NCBI GenBank assembly: GCA_030725715.1
Contig: JANRFG010000036.1
Location: 1-55,386 of the forward strand
Direction of reading: 5' to 3'
DNA from: Opitutales bacterium
GTDB taxonomy: Bacteria; Verrucomicrobiota; Verrucomicrobiia; Opitutales; UBA953
DNA: 55,386 bases
The notes beneath the pieces were generated by a model. It searched no databases, was not told the DNA's origin, and saw only the letters and a list, made by a program, of their open reading frames with translations. Within the stretch, counting starts at the first letter, position 1. Each line of letters starts with the position of its first letter. This document shows, piece after piece, positions 1-10,624 of this stretch. The translations under genes and the position numbers were made by a program.

Positions 1-53
1 AGATGCTCCTCTCCTTGAACGCCATCGCCGCCGGCCTCCAGGCCACCGGCTGA
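1..53 (+). CDS. C-terminal end of an unidentified protein (partial)
   Basis: An open frame enters from the left edge and stops with TGA at 51-53. In that frame the last residues read MLLSLNAIAAGLQATG, a plausible hydrophobic C-terminal helix. The stop lies only six bases before the convergent stop of the next gene on the minus strand, the usual tight packing of this genome. The fragment is too short to assign to a family, and the frame itself is only inferred from the stop position. Confidence 0.35.
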   Translation, partial: MLLSLNAIAAGLQATG

Positions 54-59
54 GGCTGT

Positions 60-1280
60 TCAGCGTTTCGGCAAGGCGGGTGTGGGCGAGATATTGCCGC
101 GCAGCATCCGTCCGATCTGCCCGGAGAGCCAGAGGTAGTGGTCTGTCGGCACGTCGCTCAGGTCCACGAAATTACCGACCGGCCGTGGGCCCCCGCATTT
201 CATGATCGCCGTGCCTTCGTCGACCTCGTCGAACATCGCCACGTAGACGCTCTTCGCGCCGGCTTCGCGGGCGGCGACGGCTTGGGACCAGAGGAAGCGG
301 CCGCCCAGACGGGGAATCGCGTTCTTCGGAGCCCGCTGGCCCTGCAGGGCGGACAGATTGCTCCAACTGAAGCCCGGGAAGATCACCGGCAGGTAGGTCT
401 TCTGCTTGGCGCGGCACCAGACGATGTCGGCCGCCCAGACTTCCTTCGCGAGCTCGGCGACACCCTTCGGATTCTCGGACCGGCCGACAGCCCAGGGGCT
501 GATGACGTCGGCCAGGCGGATCACCTCATGCAAGGCCGGGTCGGGGATGCTGTCGTTCTTGCGCTCCCGCCAGAAGGTCGGCACCCCGATCATGACGGCG
601 GCGCCGGTCGACTTGATGTCGGCGAGCAGGGCGGTCCATTCCTTGAGCGCCGGCGGGCGGTCCTTGAAGCCCAGCCCCCAGAGCGCCACCAGGGGTTTGC
701 CTTGATGGAATTGGGCGCACGGCTGCTTGGTCTGACCGGCGGCGACGAGCTTACGCCAATCCGCGGCGACCGTCCGGAATTTGTCCGGCGTCAGCCCGGA
801 GAGATCATACATCACCGTCAAGGCTCGGCCTTCGGCGTTGGCGGCGTCGGTGCAATGGCGCAGGACCATCTCCATGGAGTCGGCGCCACGGCTTTTGCCC
901 AGGCCGACCGCGAAGCGTTGGAGCATCGCGCCGTCGATCCCATAGTCCTTCATCCAGCGGAAGTGGCGGCGGACCGTCAGCGGATGGACGCTGCTGAAGA
1001 GATCCGCGGTCCGCCCGTCGGCGAATTGGAACGGCGAAGGGTATCTTTCGTCCGGCGGGAATTCGGAGAGGTCAGGCCAGAGGTCGAAAGTATACTCCTT
1101 ATCCGTGAAGAGCTTGCCCCGTCCGAAGTGGACCCAGCCGAGGCCGCTCGCGTCGCCTTCGGCCCGGAACCAGCCTTGGTAGCCCGTGACGACCTTGCCC
1201 GCGAGGGTGTGGTGCAAGGATGGCTCCGCCCGCGCGAAGGCCGCCAGGGCCAGACAGAGGGCGTAGGCCAGTGCTTTCAT
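60..1280 (-). CDS. Secreted GH99/GH71-like glycoside hydrolase
   Basis: A 406-residue protein begins with a typical Sec signal peptide (about residues 1-18, MKALAYALCLALAAFARA). After it comes a motif often seen at the start of GH71/GH99-like barrels (VVTGYQGWF), then a conserved-looking segment RHFRWMKDYGIDGAMLQRF. The C-terminal part contains PVIFPGFSW and YVAMFDEVDEGTAI, matching the acidic strand ends of this clan. Related endo-mannosidase-type enzymes act on polysaccharides outside the cytoplasm; the substrate here cannot be told. It is the last gene of a minus-strand group after an inositol-phosphatase-family protein and a small membrane protein. The family call is by recognition of motifs, not a search. 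Confidence 0.7.
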   Translation of the reverse strand: MKALAYALCLALAAFARAEPSLHHTLAGKVVTGYQGWFRAEGDASGLGWVHFGRGKLFTDKEYTFDLWPDLSEFPPDERYPSPFQFADGRTADLFSSVHPLTVRRHFRWMKDYGIDGAMLQRFAVGLGKSRGADSMEMVLRHCTDAANAEGRALTVMYDLSGLTPDKFRTVAADWRKLVAAGQTKQPCAQFHQGKPLVALWGLGFKDRPPALKEWTALLADIKSTGAAVMIGVPTFWRERKNDSIPDPALHEVIRLADVISPWAVGRSENPKGVAELAKEVWAADIVWCRAKQKTYLPVIFPGFSWSNLSALQGQRAPKNAIPRLGGRFLWSQAVAAREAGAKSVYVAMFDEVDEGTAIMKCGGPRPVGNFVDLSDVPTDHYLWLSGQIGRMLRGNISPTPALPKR

Positions 1281-1288
1281 CGACCGGC

Positions 1289-1759
1289 TCAGACGTGCTT
1301 CCAGAAATCCATCAGGAACCGGGTGGCCAGCTGGGCTAGGAAGACGATGTTCCAGAAGATCAGCTGCAGGCCGAGGGAGGGCCCGAAGCCCATGCTCAGG
1401 ACCTGCGCGGCGGCGCTGGTGGCCAGCAGGACCACCGTGGCGGTGCAGAGGGAGATGACCAGGACCTCGACCGATTTCGGGACGAAGCCCGAGAGGCTCG
1501 TGTCGGCCATGCAGACGGCCGCGAAGGTCACGGCGACCGACAGGATGCCGGTGAGGCCGATCCCGACGAGCGTGCCGTCCTTGCCGAAGAAGTGCTGCGC
1601 GGCGAGCCGGCCGAGGAAGGGCAGATAGATGAGCACCATCGCGAGGGCCACCCAGAAGCCCATCGAGGCGTAATCCTGGCCGAGGATCTTCTCGGCGTAG
1701 TTCTCCGCCGCGTGCTTGATCACGGCTTCTGGGAGCGGATTCGTCAGGGCGAGGAGCAC
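1289..1759 (-). CDS. Small four-helix integral membrane protein of unknown function
   Basis: The 156-residue product starts at a GTG codon. It has an amphipathic N-terminus followed by about four hydrophobic segments (near residues 33-50, 66-84, 99-118 and 126-150). The C-terminus is short and charged. No enzymatic or binding motif is recognised. The stop lies eight bases from the start of the GH99-like hydrolase gene downstream, so the two are probably cotranscribed; the inositol-phosphatase-family gene lies 49 bases upstream. I do not recognise the family. Confidence 0.7.
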   Translation of the reverse strand: MLLALTNPLPEAVIKHAAENYAEKILGQDYASMGFWVALAMVLIYLPFLGRLAAQHFFGKDGTLVGIGLTGILSVAVTFAAVCMADTSLSGFVPKSVEVLVISLCTATVVLLATSAAAQVLSMGFGPSLGLQLIFWNIVFLAQLATRFLMDFWKHV

Positions 1760-1808
1760 GCGGCCACCCTAGCCGGCCGGCGTATCTTGTCCACGCCTAA
1801 GGCGGTGC

Positions 1809-2564
1809 TCAACGGGTCCACTCCTCGCGGGCCGAGGCCCAGAGGTCGTAGTTCAGCGGACGCTTGCCGGTCGGCACCAGACGATAGTGTCCGCCGGCGG
1901 CCTTGATGATCGCGAGGCCCGCGGCGACGTCCCAGAGGTTCGTGCCGGACTCGTAATACGTGTCCGCCACGCCTTCGCCCACGTAAGCTAAGGCGAGCGC
2001 GGCGGAGCCGATCATGCGGATCTTCTTGTAGCGACCGACCTGCTCCACGAAGAGCTGCATCGCCGGGCCGGACTTGTCGGCGGCGGCGGGGAAGCCCGTC
2101 ATGATGCACGCGTCCTTGATGTCGGTGACCCAGCCGGGCGTGAGGCGCACGCCGTTGAGATAGCTGCCGTCGCCGACGACGCCGAAGTAGGTCTTCTTCG
2201 CGGTGAAGTCATGGATCACGCCGAGCACCGGTTCCTTGCCGCGCATCAGGCCGAGCGACACGCAGGTCGCGGGCTGGCGGCGGAGGTAATTGTAGGTGCC
2301 GTCGAGCGGGTCGACGACCCAGTAGAGGCTGTCGCCGTCGAAGAGGGAGGCGTCGCCGCCGAGTTCTTCGCCGATCACCGGGATCCCCGTGGCCTTGAGC
2401 CGGTCGCGGACCAGATGCTCCGAGTCCACGTCGGCCTGCATCTTCACGTCGTCGTCCGTCGAGGCGTTGACCTTCATCTGGGCGCCCTTGGCGAGCAGGT
2501 CGCCGGCGGCGACGGCCGTGGCCAGGGCGACGGATTTCAGGTCTTCGAGGGAAGGCGTGCTCAC
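1809..2564 (-). CDS. Inositol monophosphatase family protein
   Basis: The 251-residue protein carries the metal-dependent phosphatase signatures of the IMPase/FBPase/CysQ superfamily. GEE is at residues 65-67, DPLDGT at 85-90 and WDVAAG at 211-216, giving the expected Glu/Asp metal ligands (E67, D85, D88, D212). The family hydrolyses inositol phosphates, 3'-phosphoadenosine 5'-phosphate or histidinol phosphate in the cytoplasm; the sequence alone does not settle the substrate. The start codon is GTG. It heads a likely operon with the small membrane protein and the GH99-like hydrolase. The gltBD terminator lies just upstream, separating it from gltD. Confidence 0.9.
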   Translation of the reverse strand: MSTPSLEDLKSVALATAVAAGDLLAKGAQMKVNASTDDDVKMQADVDSEHLVRDRLKATGIPVIGEELGGDASLFDGDSLYWVVDPLDGTYNYLRRQPATCVSLGLMRGKEPVLGVIHDFTAKKTYFGVVGDGSYLNGVRLTPGWVTDIKDACIMTGFPAAADKSGPAMQLFVEQVGRYKKIRMIGSAALALAYVGEGVADTYYESGTNLWDVAAGLAIIKAAGGHYRLVPTGKRPLNYDLWASAREEWTR

Positions 2565-2620
2565 GTGGGCAGGGTGGGGGCGGCCGCGAGGCTCGGCAAA
2601 CCTAAGATACCCGCCAACAA

Positions 2621-2647
2621 GAAGCCCGACTCATTGAGTCGGGCTTC
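2621..2647 (-). terminator. Rho-independent-type terminator after gltD
   Basis: A perfect 12-base-pair inverted repeat with a three-base loop (arms 2621-2632 and 2636-2647). It lies 21 bases beyond the gltD stop. On the minus strand the stem is followed by a short T-rich stretch (TTCTTGTTGG), shorter than an ideal U-tract. Confidence 0.7.
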
Positions 2648-2668
2648 GGCGGTCGATGGGGGCGGGGC

Positions 2669-4153
2669 TTACGGAAGCTCCGACTCGCCCATCAGGAACT
2701 TGTCGCACTCGCGGGCGGCGCCACGGCCTTCGTTGAAGGCCCAGACGACGAGGGACTGGCCGCGACGGCAGTCACCGGCGGCGAAGACGCCCGGGACGTT
2801 GGTCACGTACTTCTCGTGCTCGGCCTTCGCGTTGGAGCGGGCGTCGCGTTCGATGCCGAAGGCTTCGAGGAGCGGTTGTTCCGGCCCCAGGAAGCCCATG
2901 GCGAGGAGGACGAGCTGAGCCGGGCGGACCTTCTCGGTGCCGGCGATCTTCTGGGGTCCGAAGACGCCCTTGTCGTCCTTCTTCCACTCGACTTCGACGG
3001 TGTGGACTTCCTTGAGGGCGCCCTGTTCGTCGGCGACGAACTTCGTGGCCGTGGTGAGGTAGACGCGGGGGTCGGAGCCGTACTTGGCGGCGGCTTCTTC
3101 CTGGCCGTAGTCGACCTTGTAGGTCTTCGGCCATTCCGGCCACGGGTTGTCCTTGGCGCGGGTGGCGGGGGCCTTCGCCATGATCTCGAGCTGGACGACG
3201 GACTTGCAGCCGTGGCGGAGCGAGGTGCCCACGCAGTCGGTGCCGGTGTCGCCGCCGCCGATGATCACGACATCCTTGCCCTTGGCGGTGATGGTCGCGT
3301 CGGGGGCCTTGCCGTCCAGGAGGTTCTTCGTGTTGGCGTGGAGGAACTCCATCGCGAGATGGATGCCCTTGGCTTCACGGCCGGGGAGGGGGAGGTCGCG
3401 GCCCTTGGTGGCGCCGACGGTGAGGATGACCGCGTCGAAGTCCTTGCGGAGCTGTTCGGGCGAGACGTCGACGCCGACGTTGACGCCGCATTTGAAGGTC
3501 ACGCCTTCGGCTTCGAGGAGGGAGATGCGGCGCAGCACGACGTCCTTCTTGTCGAGCTTCATGTTCGGGATGCCGTACATCAGCAGGCCGCCCGGACGGT
3601 CGGAGCGTTCGAAGACGGTGACGTTATGGCCGGCGTAGTTGAGCTGCGCGGCGGCGGAGAGGCCGGCGGGGCCGGAGCCGATGACGGCGACCTTCTTGCC
3701 GGTGCGCTTCGACGGGTCGCGGGGGATGACCCAGCCGTTCTCCCAGCCCTTGTCGACGATCGACACTTCGATGTTCTTGATCGTGACGGCCGGCTTGTTC
3801 ATGCCGAGCACGCAGGAGCCTTCGCACGGGGCGGGGCAGACGCGGCCGGTGAATTCCGGGAAGTTGTTGGTCTTGTGGAGGCGTTCCAGCGCTTCGCGCC
3901 AGAGGCCACGGTAGACGAGGTCGTTCCACTCGGGGATCAGGTTGTTGATCGGGCAGCCGCTGGCCATCCCGCTGATGAGCTTGCCCGTGTGGCAGAACGG
4001 CACGCCGCAGTCCATGCAGCGGGCGCCCTGTTTCTGGAGCTTCTCGTCGGAGTGATGGTGGTGGATCTCCTTCCAATCGCCGATGCGGGTGAGGGCATCG
4101 CGGTCAGGCGGGAGTTCGCGCTGGTATTCGACAAATCCGGTAGGTTTTCCCAT
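2669..4153 (-). CDS. gltD: Glutamate synthase small (beta) subunit
   Basis: The 494-residue subunit oxidises NAD(P)H and passes electrons to GltB for glutamate formation from glutamine and 2-oxoglutarate. The N-terminal domain has the cysteine pattern of its iron-sulfur region ([10 protein letters not shown] at 45-54, then GCPINN and [14 protein letters not shown]). FAD- and NAD(P)-binding glycine motifs follow ([10 protein letters not shown] and [10 protein letters not shown]). The C-terminal [18 protein letters not shown] is the usual FAD-contacting end. Length is normal for the family. It starts 36 bases after the gltB stop. Four consecutive histidines at 31-34 are unusual but lie outside the known active sites. 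Confidence 0.97.
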   Translation of the reverse strand: MGKPTGFVEYQRELPPDRDALTRIGDWKEIHHHHSDEKLQKQGARCMDCGVPFCHTGKLISGMASGCPINNLIPEWNDLVYRGLWREALERLHKTNNFPEFTGRVCPAPCEGSCVLGMNKPAVTIKNIEVSIVDKGWENGWVIPRDPSKRTGKKVAVIGSGPAGLSAAAQLNYAGHNVTVFERSDRPGGLLMYGIPNMKLDKKDVVLRRISLLEAEGVTFKCGVNVGVDVSPEQLRKDFDAVILTVGATKGRDLPLPGREAKGIHLAMEFLHANTKNLLDGKAPDATITAKGKDVVIIGGGDTGTDCVGTSLRHGCKSVVQLEIMAKAPATRAKDNPWPEWPKTYKVDYGQEEAAAKYGSDPRVYLTTATKFVADEQGALKEVHTVEVEWKKDDKGVFGPQKIAGTEKVRPAQLVLLAMGFLGPEQPLLEAFGIERDARSNAKAEHEKYVTNVPGVFAAGDCRRGQSLVVWAFNEGRGAARECDKFLMGESELP

Positions 4154-4189
4154 GGTGCAGAAGGTGCTTGGTGTGGACGAGGTGGGTGA

Positions 4190-7100
4190 TCAGCCGCCGC
4201 CGACGCGGGCGAGGTCGCGAGAGTTGATCTCGAAGGCTTCGACGAGGGCGGCGTCGCCGCTGAGGCCCTTGGCCTGGGCCGTCGCGATGGCCTGGAGGAC
4301 GCGCTTGTAGTCCTTCGGCATCACCTTGACGAACTTGGCGAGCGAGGCGTCCCAGTTGGCGAGGAGCTTCTTCGCCTTCAGGCTGCCCGTGAGCTCGGCG
4401 TGGCGCTCGACGAGGCCGCGGAGTTCGGCCGCATCGTTGGCGTCCGGCTTCTCGAGGCCGACCATCTGCTTGTTGCAGCGGGTGGCGAAGTCGCCCTTCT
4501 CGTCGAGGACGTAGGCCACGCCGCCGCTCATGCCGGCGGCGAAGTTGCGGCCCGTGGCGCCGAGGATGACGACGCGACCGCCGGTCATGTACTCGCAGCC
4601 GTGGTCGCCCACGCCTTCGACGACCGTGGTGACGCCGGAGTTACGCACGCAGAAGCGTTCGCCGGCCATGCCGCGGAAGAAGGCCTCGCCGGAGGTCGCG
4701 CCGTAGAGGGCGACGTTGCCGAGGATGATGTTGTCTTCGGCGGGGAAGGTCGCCTTGGCGTCGGGGTAGACGATGATGCGTCCGCCGCTGAGGCCCTTGC
4801 CGACGTAGTCGTTGGCGTCGCCTTCGATCTCGATGGTCACGCCCGGGGGGACGAAGGCGCCGAGGGACTGGCCCGCGCTGCCCTTGAACTTCAGGTGGAT
4901 GGTGCCTTCCGGCAGGCCGTCGGGGTGGCGCTTGGTGATCTCGTTGCCGATGATCGTGCCGACCACGCGGTGGATGTTCTTGATCTCGCCTTCGTAGCGG
5001 ACCGGCTCGCCCTTCTCGATGGCCGGCCGGCACTTCGCCAGCAGGACGGAGAGGTCGAGGCCCTTCTCGAGGCCGTGGTCCTGCGTCTCGGTGCAGAAAC
5101 GACCCACTTCGGGGCCGACCTTCGGCGAGTACAGGAGCTTGGAGAGGTCGATGCCCTTGGCCTTCCAGTGGTCGACGGCGTGGCGGGCCTCGAGGACGTC
5201 GGTGCGGCCGACCATCTCGTTGAGCGTGCGGAAGCCGAGCTGGGCCATGATCTCGCGGACTTCCTGGGCGATGAAGCGCATGAAGTTCACGGTGTCTTCC
5301 GGACGGCCGGTGAAGTTCTTGCGGAGCTCAGGGTCCTGGGTGGCGACGCCGACCGGGCAGGTGTTGAGGTGGCACACGCGCATCATGATGCAGCCGAGGG
5401 TCACCAGCGGGGCGGTGGCGAAGCCGAACTCTTCGGCGCCGAGGAGGGCGGCGACGACGACGTCGCGGCCGGTCTTCAGCTGGCCGTCGGTCTCGACGAC
5501 GATGCGGGAGCGCAGGTTGTTGAGGACGAGGGTCTGATGGGTCTCGGCGAGGCCGAGTTCCCACGGCAGGCCGGCATGCTTGATGGAGGTCTGGGGCGAA
5601 GCGCCCGTACCGCCGTCGAAGCCGGAGATCAGGACGACGTCCGCGTGCGCCTTGGCCACGCCGGTGGCGATGGTGCCGACGCCGACTTCCGAGACGAGCT
5701 TCACGCAGACGCGCGCGGCGCGGTTGGCGTTCTTCAGGTCATGGATGAGTTCCGAGAGGTCCTCGATCGAGTAGATGTCGTGGTGCGGGGGCGGGGAGAT
5801 GAGGCCCACGCCGGGGGTGGAGTAACGGACCTTGGCGATCGGCGGATAGACCTTGCCGCCGGGGAGCTGGCCGCCTTCGCCGGGCTTCGCGCCTTGGGCC
5901 ATCTTGATCTGGATCTCCTTGGCGTTGGTCAGGTAGCGGCTCGTGACGCCGAAGCGGCCCGAGGCGACCTGCTTGATGGCGGAGTTCTTGGAGTCGCCCT
6001 GTTCGTTGGTCCAGGTGAAGCGGGCCGGGTCTTCGCCGCCTTCGCCGGTGTTGGACTTGCCGCCGACGCGGTTCATGGCGATCGCCAGGGCCTCGTGGGC
6101 CTCGGAGGAGATCGAGCCGTAGCTCATCGCGCCCGTCTTGAAGCGCTTGAGGATGCTGTCGACGGACTCGACTTCGTTGATGTCGATCGCGGTGCGGGCC
6201 CTGAACTGGAGCAGGCCACGCAGCGTGAAGATCTGCTTCATCTGGTCGTTCACCAGGCCGGAGTAGACCTTGAAGGTGTCGAAGCTGCCCGTGCGGACGG
6301 CCTTCTGCAGCGAGTGGATGACCTGCGGGCTGAAGAGGTGGCCTTCGCCTTCGTTACGCCACTGGTAGTCGCCGCCGACCTCGAGGGTGGCGGGGGTGTC
6401 GACGCGCTCGGGGAAGGCGTTGCGGTGGCGGGTGAGCGTCTCCTCGGCGATCGCGGCGACGTCGGCGCCTTCGATGCGGGTGGCCGTGCCGGTGAAGTAC
6501 TTGTCGACGACCTTCTGCTGGAGGCCGACGCACTCGAAGATCTGGGCGCCGAGGTAGCTCTGGATGGTCGAGATGCCGATCTTGGAGGCGACCTTGACGA
6601 TGCCCTTGGTGGCGGCCTTCACGTAGTTCTTGCAGGCGGTGTAGTGGTCGACGCCGACCAGCAGGCCCTGCTTGATCATGTCGTCGAGGGTCTCGAACGC
6701 CAGGTAGGGGTTGATGCCCGCGCAACCGTAGCCGATGAGCGTGCAGAAGTGGTGCACTTCGCGCGGTTCGCCGGACTCGAGGATGAGGCCGACCTTGGTG
6801 CGCTTGCCTTCGCGGATCAGGTAGTGGTGCAGGCCGGAGACGGCGAGCAGGGGCGGGATGGCGGCGTTGTTACGGTCGACGCCGCGGTCGCTCAGGATGA
6901 TGAGGTTGATGCCCGCGTCGATGTGGAGGCCGGCCTGGCGGCAGACTTCGTCCATGGCCAGCTCGAGGCCCTTGGCGCCGGACTTGGCGTCGAAGAGGGT
7001 CGGGATGGTGACGGACTTGAACTGGCCGTGGGCGACGTGACGGAGCTTGGCGAGTTCCTCGTTGGTGAGGATCGGCGACTGGAGTTCGATCAGGTGGCAG

Positions 7101-8767
7101 CTGCCGGGGTTCGGGTCGAGGAGGTTGCGCTCCGGTCCGATCGTGGTGACGGAGGAGGTGACGATCTCTTCGCGGATACAGTCGATCGGCGGGTTGGTGA
7201 CCTGCGCGAAGAGCTGCTTGAAGTAGTCGTAGAGGAGCTTCGACTTGTTGGACATCACCGCGAGCGGGATGTCGGTGCCCATCGAGCCCATGGCTTCCAC
7301 GCCGTCCTTGGCCATCGGGACGAGCAGCTTGCGCTGGTCTTCGAAGGTGTAACCGAAGGCGAGCTGGCGCTGGACGGTGTTGCTGTGGGCCGGGGCGGGC
7401 TCGGCGGGGCCGTCGGCGATGTCGGCGAGCTTGATGAGGTTCTTGTCGAGCCACTCGCGGTAAGGCTTCTGGGCGGCGATCTGCTGCTTGATCTCTTCGT
7501 CGGCGACGATGCGGCCTTCTTCCATGTTCACGAGGAACATGCGGCCCGGCTGGAGGCGGCCCTTGGAGGCGACGTTGGCGGGATCGACGGGGAGGACGCC
7601 GGCTTCGGAGCCCATGATGACGTAGTCATCCTTGGTCACGTAGTAGCGGGAAGGGCGGAGGCCGTTGCGGTCGAGGGTGGCGCCGATCATCGTGCCGTCG
7701 GTGAAGACGACGGAGGCGGGGCCGTCCCAAGGCTCCATGAGGCAGGAGTTGTATTCGTAGAACGCCTTTTTCTCGGCGCTCATGGATTCGTGGCCGTTCC
7801 ACGGCTCCGGAATCATCATCATCATGGCCTCGGGCAGCGAGCGGCCGCCCATGACGACGAGCTCGAGGACGTTGTCGAACTTGGCGGAGTCGGAACCGTT
7901 CGGGTTCACGATCGGGAGGATCTTCGGGAGTTCCTTGCCGAACAGCGGGCTGGCCAGCAGGGGCTCGCGGGCCTTCATCCAGTTGACGTTGCCGTTGAGG
8001 GTGTTGATCTCGCCGTTGTGGGCGATGTAGTGGTACGGGTGCGCACGTTCCCAGCTCGGGAAGGTGTTGGTCGAGAAGCGCGAGTGGACGAGCGCGAGGG
8101 CGGTGTCCATCGACTTATCGGCGAGGTCGGTGAAGTATTTGCCGACCTGTTCGGGCATGAGCATGCCCTTGAAGATGATGGTGCGGCAGGAGAGGGAGCT
8201 CGCGTAGTAGAACTCGTCCTTGCCGGCGCCACGGATCTGGTGGTGGGCCTGCTTGCTCAGGATGAAGAGCTTGCGCTCGAAGTCCTGGTCGGTGGTGCAA
8301 TCGGCCGGGCGGCCTAGGAAGGCCTGGCGGACGACCGGCTCGCTGCTGATGGCGGTCTTGCCGAGGGAGGAGTTGTCGACGGGGACGGTGCGCCAGCCGA
8401 GGATCGAGAGACCGAGGGACTTGGCGAGGTCGGCGAAGGTGGCCTCGGTCGCGGCGCGGATCTTGGCGTCAGGGGAGACGTAGAGCATGCCCACGCCATA
8501 ATGGCCGGGCTTGGGGAGGTTGGCCGGGCCGTGCTTGGCGAAGAACCCGTGGGGGAGCTGGAGCAGGATGCCCGCGCCGTCACCGGTGTTGGTCTCACAG
8601 CCGCAGGCGCCGCGGTGGTCGAGGTTCACCAGGATGGTGAGGGCCTGCTGGATGATATCGTGCGAACGCTTGCCCTTCATCTGGCAAACGAAGCCGACGC
8701 CGCAGGCGTCATGCTCAAACTGGGGGTCGTAAAGACCCTGTTTTTCGGGAAGTCCGGGATTCTTCAT
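4190..8767 (-). CDS. gltB: Glutamate synthase large (alpha) subunit
   Basis: A 1,525-residue enzyme in four parts. An N-terminal class-II glutamine amidotransferase domain has its nucleophile at the Cys of HDACGVGF, residue 22 from the ATG chosen here, so a short propeptide is probably removed. A central domain follows. The FMN-binding synthase domain contains the 3Fe-4S cysteines ([12 protein letters not shown]) and GGEDPAR. The last part is a C-terminal GXGXG beta-helix domain ([17 protein letters not shown]). The frame is open to a TTG five codons upstream (8782), but the ATG at 8767 gives the expected short propeptide. It is the first gene of the gltBD operon, with two small hairpins in its leader. 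Confidence 0.97.
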   Translation of the reverse strand: MKNPGLPEKQGLYDPQFEHDACGVGFVCQMKGKRSHDIIQQALTILVNLDHRGACGCETNTGDGAGILLQLPHGFFAKHGPANLPKPGHYGVGMLYVSPDAKIRAATEATFADLAKSLGLSILGWRTVPVDNSSLGKTAISSEPVVRQAFLGRPADCTTDQDFERKLFILSKQAHHQIRGAGKDEFYYASSLSCRTIIFKGMLMPEQVGKYFTDLADKSMDTALALVHSRFSTNTFPSWERAHPYHYIAHNGEINTLNGNVNWMKAREPLLASPLFGKELPKILPIVNPNGSDSAKFDNVLELVVMGGRSLPEAMMMMIPEPWNGHESMSAEKKAFYEYNSCLMEPWDGPASVVFTDGTMIGATLDRNGLRPSRYYVTKDDYVIMGSEAGVLPVDPANVASKGRLQPGRMFLVNMEEGRIVADEEIKQQIAAQKPYREWLDKNLIKLADIADGPAEPAPAHSNTVQRQLAFGYTFEDQRKLLVPMAKDGVEAMGSMGTDIPLAVMSNKSKLLYDYFKQLFAQVTNPPIDCIREEIVTSSVTTIGPERNLLDPNPGSCHLIELQSPILTNEELAKLRHVAHGQFKSVTIPTLFDAKSGAKGLELAMDEVCRQAGLHIDAGINLIILSDRGVDRNNAAIPPLLAVSGLHHYLIREGKRTKVGLILESGEPREVHHFCTLIGYGCAGINPYLAFETLDDMIKQGLLVGVDHYTACKNYVKAATKGIVKVASKIGISTIQSYLGAQIFECVGLQQKVVDKYFTGTATRIEGADVAAIAEETLTRHRNAFPERVDTPATLEVGGDYQWRNEGEGHLFSPQVIHSLQKAVRTGSFDTFKVYSGLVNDQMKQIFTLRGLLQFRARTAIDINEVESVDSILKRFKTGAMSYGSISSEAHEALAIAMNRVGGKSNTGEGGEDPARFTWTNEQGDSKNSAIKQVASGRFGVTSRYLTNAKEIQIKMAQGAKPGEGGQLPGGKVYPPIAKVRYSTPGVGLISPPPHHDIYSIEDLSELIHDLKNANRAARVCVKLVSEVGVGTIATGVAKAHADVVLISGFDGGTGASPQTSIKHAGLPWELGLAETHQTLVLNNLRSRIVVETDGQLKTGRDVVVAALLGAEEFGFATAPLVTLGCIMMRVCHLNTCPVGVATQDPELRKNFTGRPEDTVNFMRFIAQEVREIMAQLGFRTLNEMVGRTDVLEARHAVDHWKAKGIDLSKLLYSPKVGPEVGRFCTETQDHGLEKGLDLSVLLAKCRPAIEKGEPVRYEGEIKNIHRVVGTIIGNEITKRHPDGLPEGTIHLKFKGSAGQSLGAFVPPGVTIEIEGDANDYVGKGLSGGRIIVYPDAKATFPAEDNIILGNVALYGATSGEAFFRGMAGERFCVRNSGVTTVVEGVGDHGCEYMTGGRVVILGATGRNFAAGMSGGVAYVLDEKGDFATRCNKQMVGLEKPDANDAAELRGLVERHAELTGSLKAKKLLANWDASLAKFVKVMPKDYKRVLQAIATAQAKGLSGDAALVEAFEINSRDLARVGGG

Positions 8768-9085
8768 TTCTGGTGTGGGCAAAAGTGGTCGGATGGGCTG
8801 GCGGCTAAGCCGCCGGGTGCCTTGGCGGTGACCGCAAGACGCCTAAATCAAGTGGGCAATAATCCCCCTCTGTCAAAGGCAACTTGTGGATTGGTCCGAG
8901 GGGGGCGGAGCCGGGGTTTCGTGCCAACTTCCCGGGCCGCCAAACGCTCGGCCGCTTTTGGTTATTTTTGTTAGGAAAAAGCCCAAAGTACGACACAGCG
9001 ACCGCCGCGGCTGATACCGTCCGCGCCGATCAGCCCGCCTGCGTCTCCCTTGACTTTGCCGTCCGTCCGCCCGACACCCCAAGCC
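8768..9085. promoter_or_regulatory. Divergent gltB / methyltransferase intergenic region with leader hairpins
   Basis: About 318 bases hold no convincing gene. Ahead of gltB (minus strand) there is a hairpin with GGCGGC/GCCGCC arms at 8800-8814 and an imperfect dyad at about 8821-8838. A TTGACA hexamer on the minus strand (8871-8876) could be a -35 element, but I see no good -10 at 16-18 bases. No glutamine-riboswitch consensus is recognisable. The plus-strand side has an AT-rich patch around 8955-8985 that may hold the promoter of the methyltransferase gene. Confidence 0.3.
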
Positions 9086-10618
9086 ATGAAAGCCGACAAC
9101 GACCTTTACCGACAGTTGCGCGAGTTGCCGGCCGCCCAGCTCTGGACCGTCGAGGTCCCGAAGTTCGACCAGCTCGGCCCGAAGGAGCGTAACCAGCAGG
9201 TCGCCCTGGTCCGGGCCGTCGGCGTGGTCTTCTCGACCTCCCGCAATCCCGAGATGAAGGCCGCCGTGAAGGCTTGGATGATCGGCCTGCTGCAGGACCC
9301 TTCCGAGAAGATCCGCCGCTACGCCACCGCCGCCATCCCCAAGCTCGGGGGCGACGAGGAGTCCGAGCGCAAGCTGATCGACATCCTTAAGACCACCGAC
9401 GTCGACCGGGAGAAGAAGAAGGTCGCCTCGGCCCTCGAGAAGATCGGCGGCGCGGCGACCCTCAAGGCGGTCACCGGTTCCGGGGAGAAGCTCATCGACG
9501 AACAGAAGGTCCGCGCGAGCGTGGCCCGCCAGGGTGGCCCCAGTAACGTCCGCCAGGACGCCGTCGTGCCGAAGCACCCCGGCCTGCGCCTGCACCTGCG
9601 CTGCCGCAAGGGTCTGGAATCCATCGTGGCCGACGAAGTCCGCGAAGACGAAGCCCGCGGCGGCAAGTTCCGCGTGGTCGAGGTCCGCGGCTGCTTCGTG
9701 GTGGTCGAGCCGAAGGACGCCTTCACGCTCGCCGAACTCTATCAGCTGCGTTGCTTCGATACCGCGGCCTTCTTCCTCGCCTTCATCCGCCAGCCCGGTT
9801 CGGCCGAGGCGCTCGACGTGCTCGCGAAGGCCATCGCCTCGCCGCTCGCCGAGAAGCTCATGCTGGCGCTCACGCAAGGCGCGGCCCGCTATCGCCTGAG
9901 CATGGTCTCCGAAGGCAATCACGACGACGCCGTCGCCAAGGTGACGAAGAAGGCGTTCGAGCTGAACCCGCGCGTGCTCAATGACGCCCGCGAATCCCCG
10001 TGGTCCGTCGACGTGCATTTCGACGAGCGCAGCGCGCTGGTCGAACTCCGTCCGCGCATCTCGCCCAACCCGCGTCTCTATTACCGCACCGACGCCGTCA
10101 ACGCCGCCTCGCACCCGCCGCTCGCGGCCTGTCTGGTGCGCGTCGCCGGTCGTCAGGAAAAGGAAATCGTCTGGGATCCGTTCTGTGGTTCTGGTCTGGA
10201 ACTCATCGAGTCGGCCTTGGCCGGCGGGGTGGGGCAGGTGGTCGGCACGGACATCGATCCGGCGGCGATCGCGATCGCCGAGGCCAACTTCAAGGCCGCC
10301 AAGCTGTCTGGCGCCAAGGCCGCGTTCCACACGTGCGACTTCCGTGACATCATCCGCATCCCGGAACTCGACCGCGGCAAGGTCTCGCTGGTGATTTCGA
10401 ACCCGCCGCTCGGCCGCCGCGTGCGCGTGCCGAACATGCACGGGCTCTTCACCGACCTCTTCAAGATCGCGTCCGAAGTCCTGCGTCCGAACGGACGTCT
10501 CGTCTTCGTGAACCCGTTGCGCCTCTCGTCCGTCGATCCGACCCTGCGTCTGGAATCCAGCCGCACCGTCGACCTCGGCGGCTACGATTGCCGCCTCGAG
10601 GTCTACCGTAAGCGCTGA
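9086..10618 (+). CDS. HEAT-repeat / THUMP / class I methyltransferase fusion
   Basis: The ATG at 9086 gives 510 residues. Residues about 40-130 are helical repeats of HEAT type (for example KIRRYATAAIPKLGG). Residues about 165-320 resemble the THUMP and adjoining region of RNA methyltransferases (GLRLHLRCRKGLESIVADEV). Residues 340-510 form a Rossmann methyltransferase with SAM motif DPFCGSGLELIESAL, acidic motif GTDIDP and catalytic NPPLGRR, in the class of enzymes making N2-methylguanine in tRNA or rRNA (TrmN/Trm14, RlmKL). A role in RNA methylation is therefore likely; the site is unknown. The HEAT extension is unusual. An in-frame ATG at 9050 lies upstream but would add an unconserved-looking dozen residues. 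Confidence 0.8.
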   Translation: MKADNDLYRQLRELPAAQLWTVEVPKFDQLGPKERNQQVALVRAVGVVFSTSRNPEMKAAVKAWMIGLLQDPSEKIRRYATAAIPKLGGDEESERKLIDILKTTDVDREKKKVASALEKIGGAATLKAVTGSGEKLIDEQKVRASVARQGGPSNVRQDAVVPKHPGLRLHLRCRKGLESIVADEVREDEARGGKFRVVEVRGCFVVVEPKDAFTLAELYQLRCFDTAAFFLAFIRQPGSAEALDVLAKAIASPLAEKLMLALTQGAARYRLSMVSEGNHDDAVAKVTKKAFELNPRVLNDARESPWSVDVHFDERSALVELRPRISPNPRLYYRTDAVNAASHPPLAACLVRVAGRQEKEIVWDPFCGSGLELIESALAGGVGQVVGTDIDPAAIAIAEANFKAAKLSGAKAAFHTCDFRDIIRIPELDRGKVSLVISNPPLGRRVRVPNMHGLFTDLFKIASEVLRPNGRLVFVNPLRLSSVDPTLRLESSRTVDLGGYDCRLEVYRKR

Positions 10619-10624
10619 GCCGCC

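Noticed and set aside
4400-8317. Very long open frame on the strand opposite gltB
   Set aside because: Its product is rich in Asp/Val/Gly/Ala/Arg with no motifs, a known artefact of high-GC genes read antisense. gltB itself is unmistakable.
8871-8930. A sigma-54 promoter for gltB (TGGCACGAAACCCCGG on the minus strand)
   Set aside because: The -24 half matches but the -12 TTGC element is missing.
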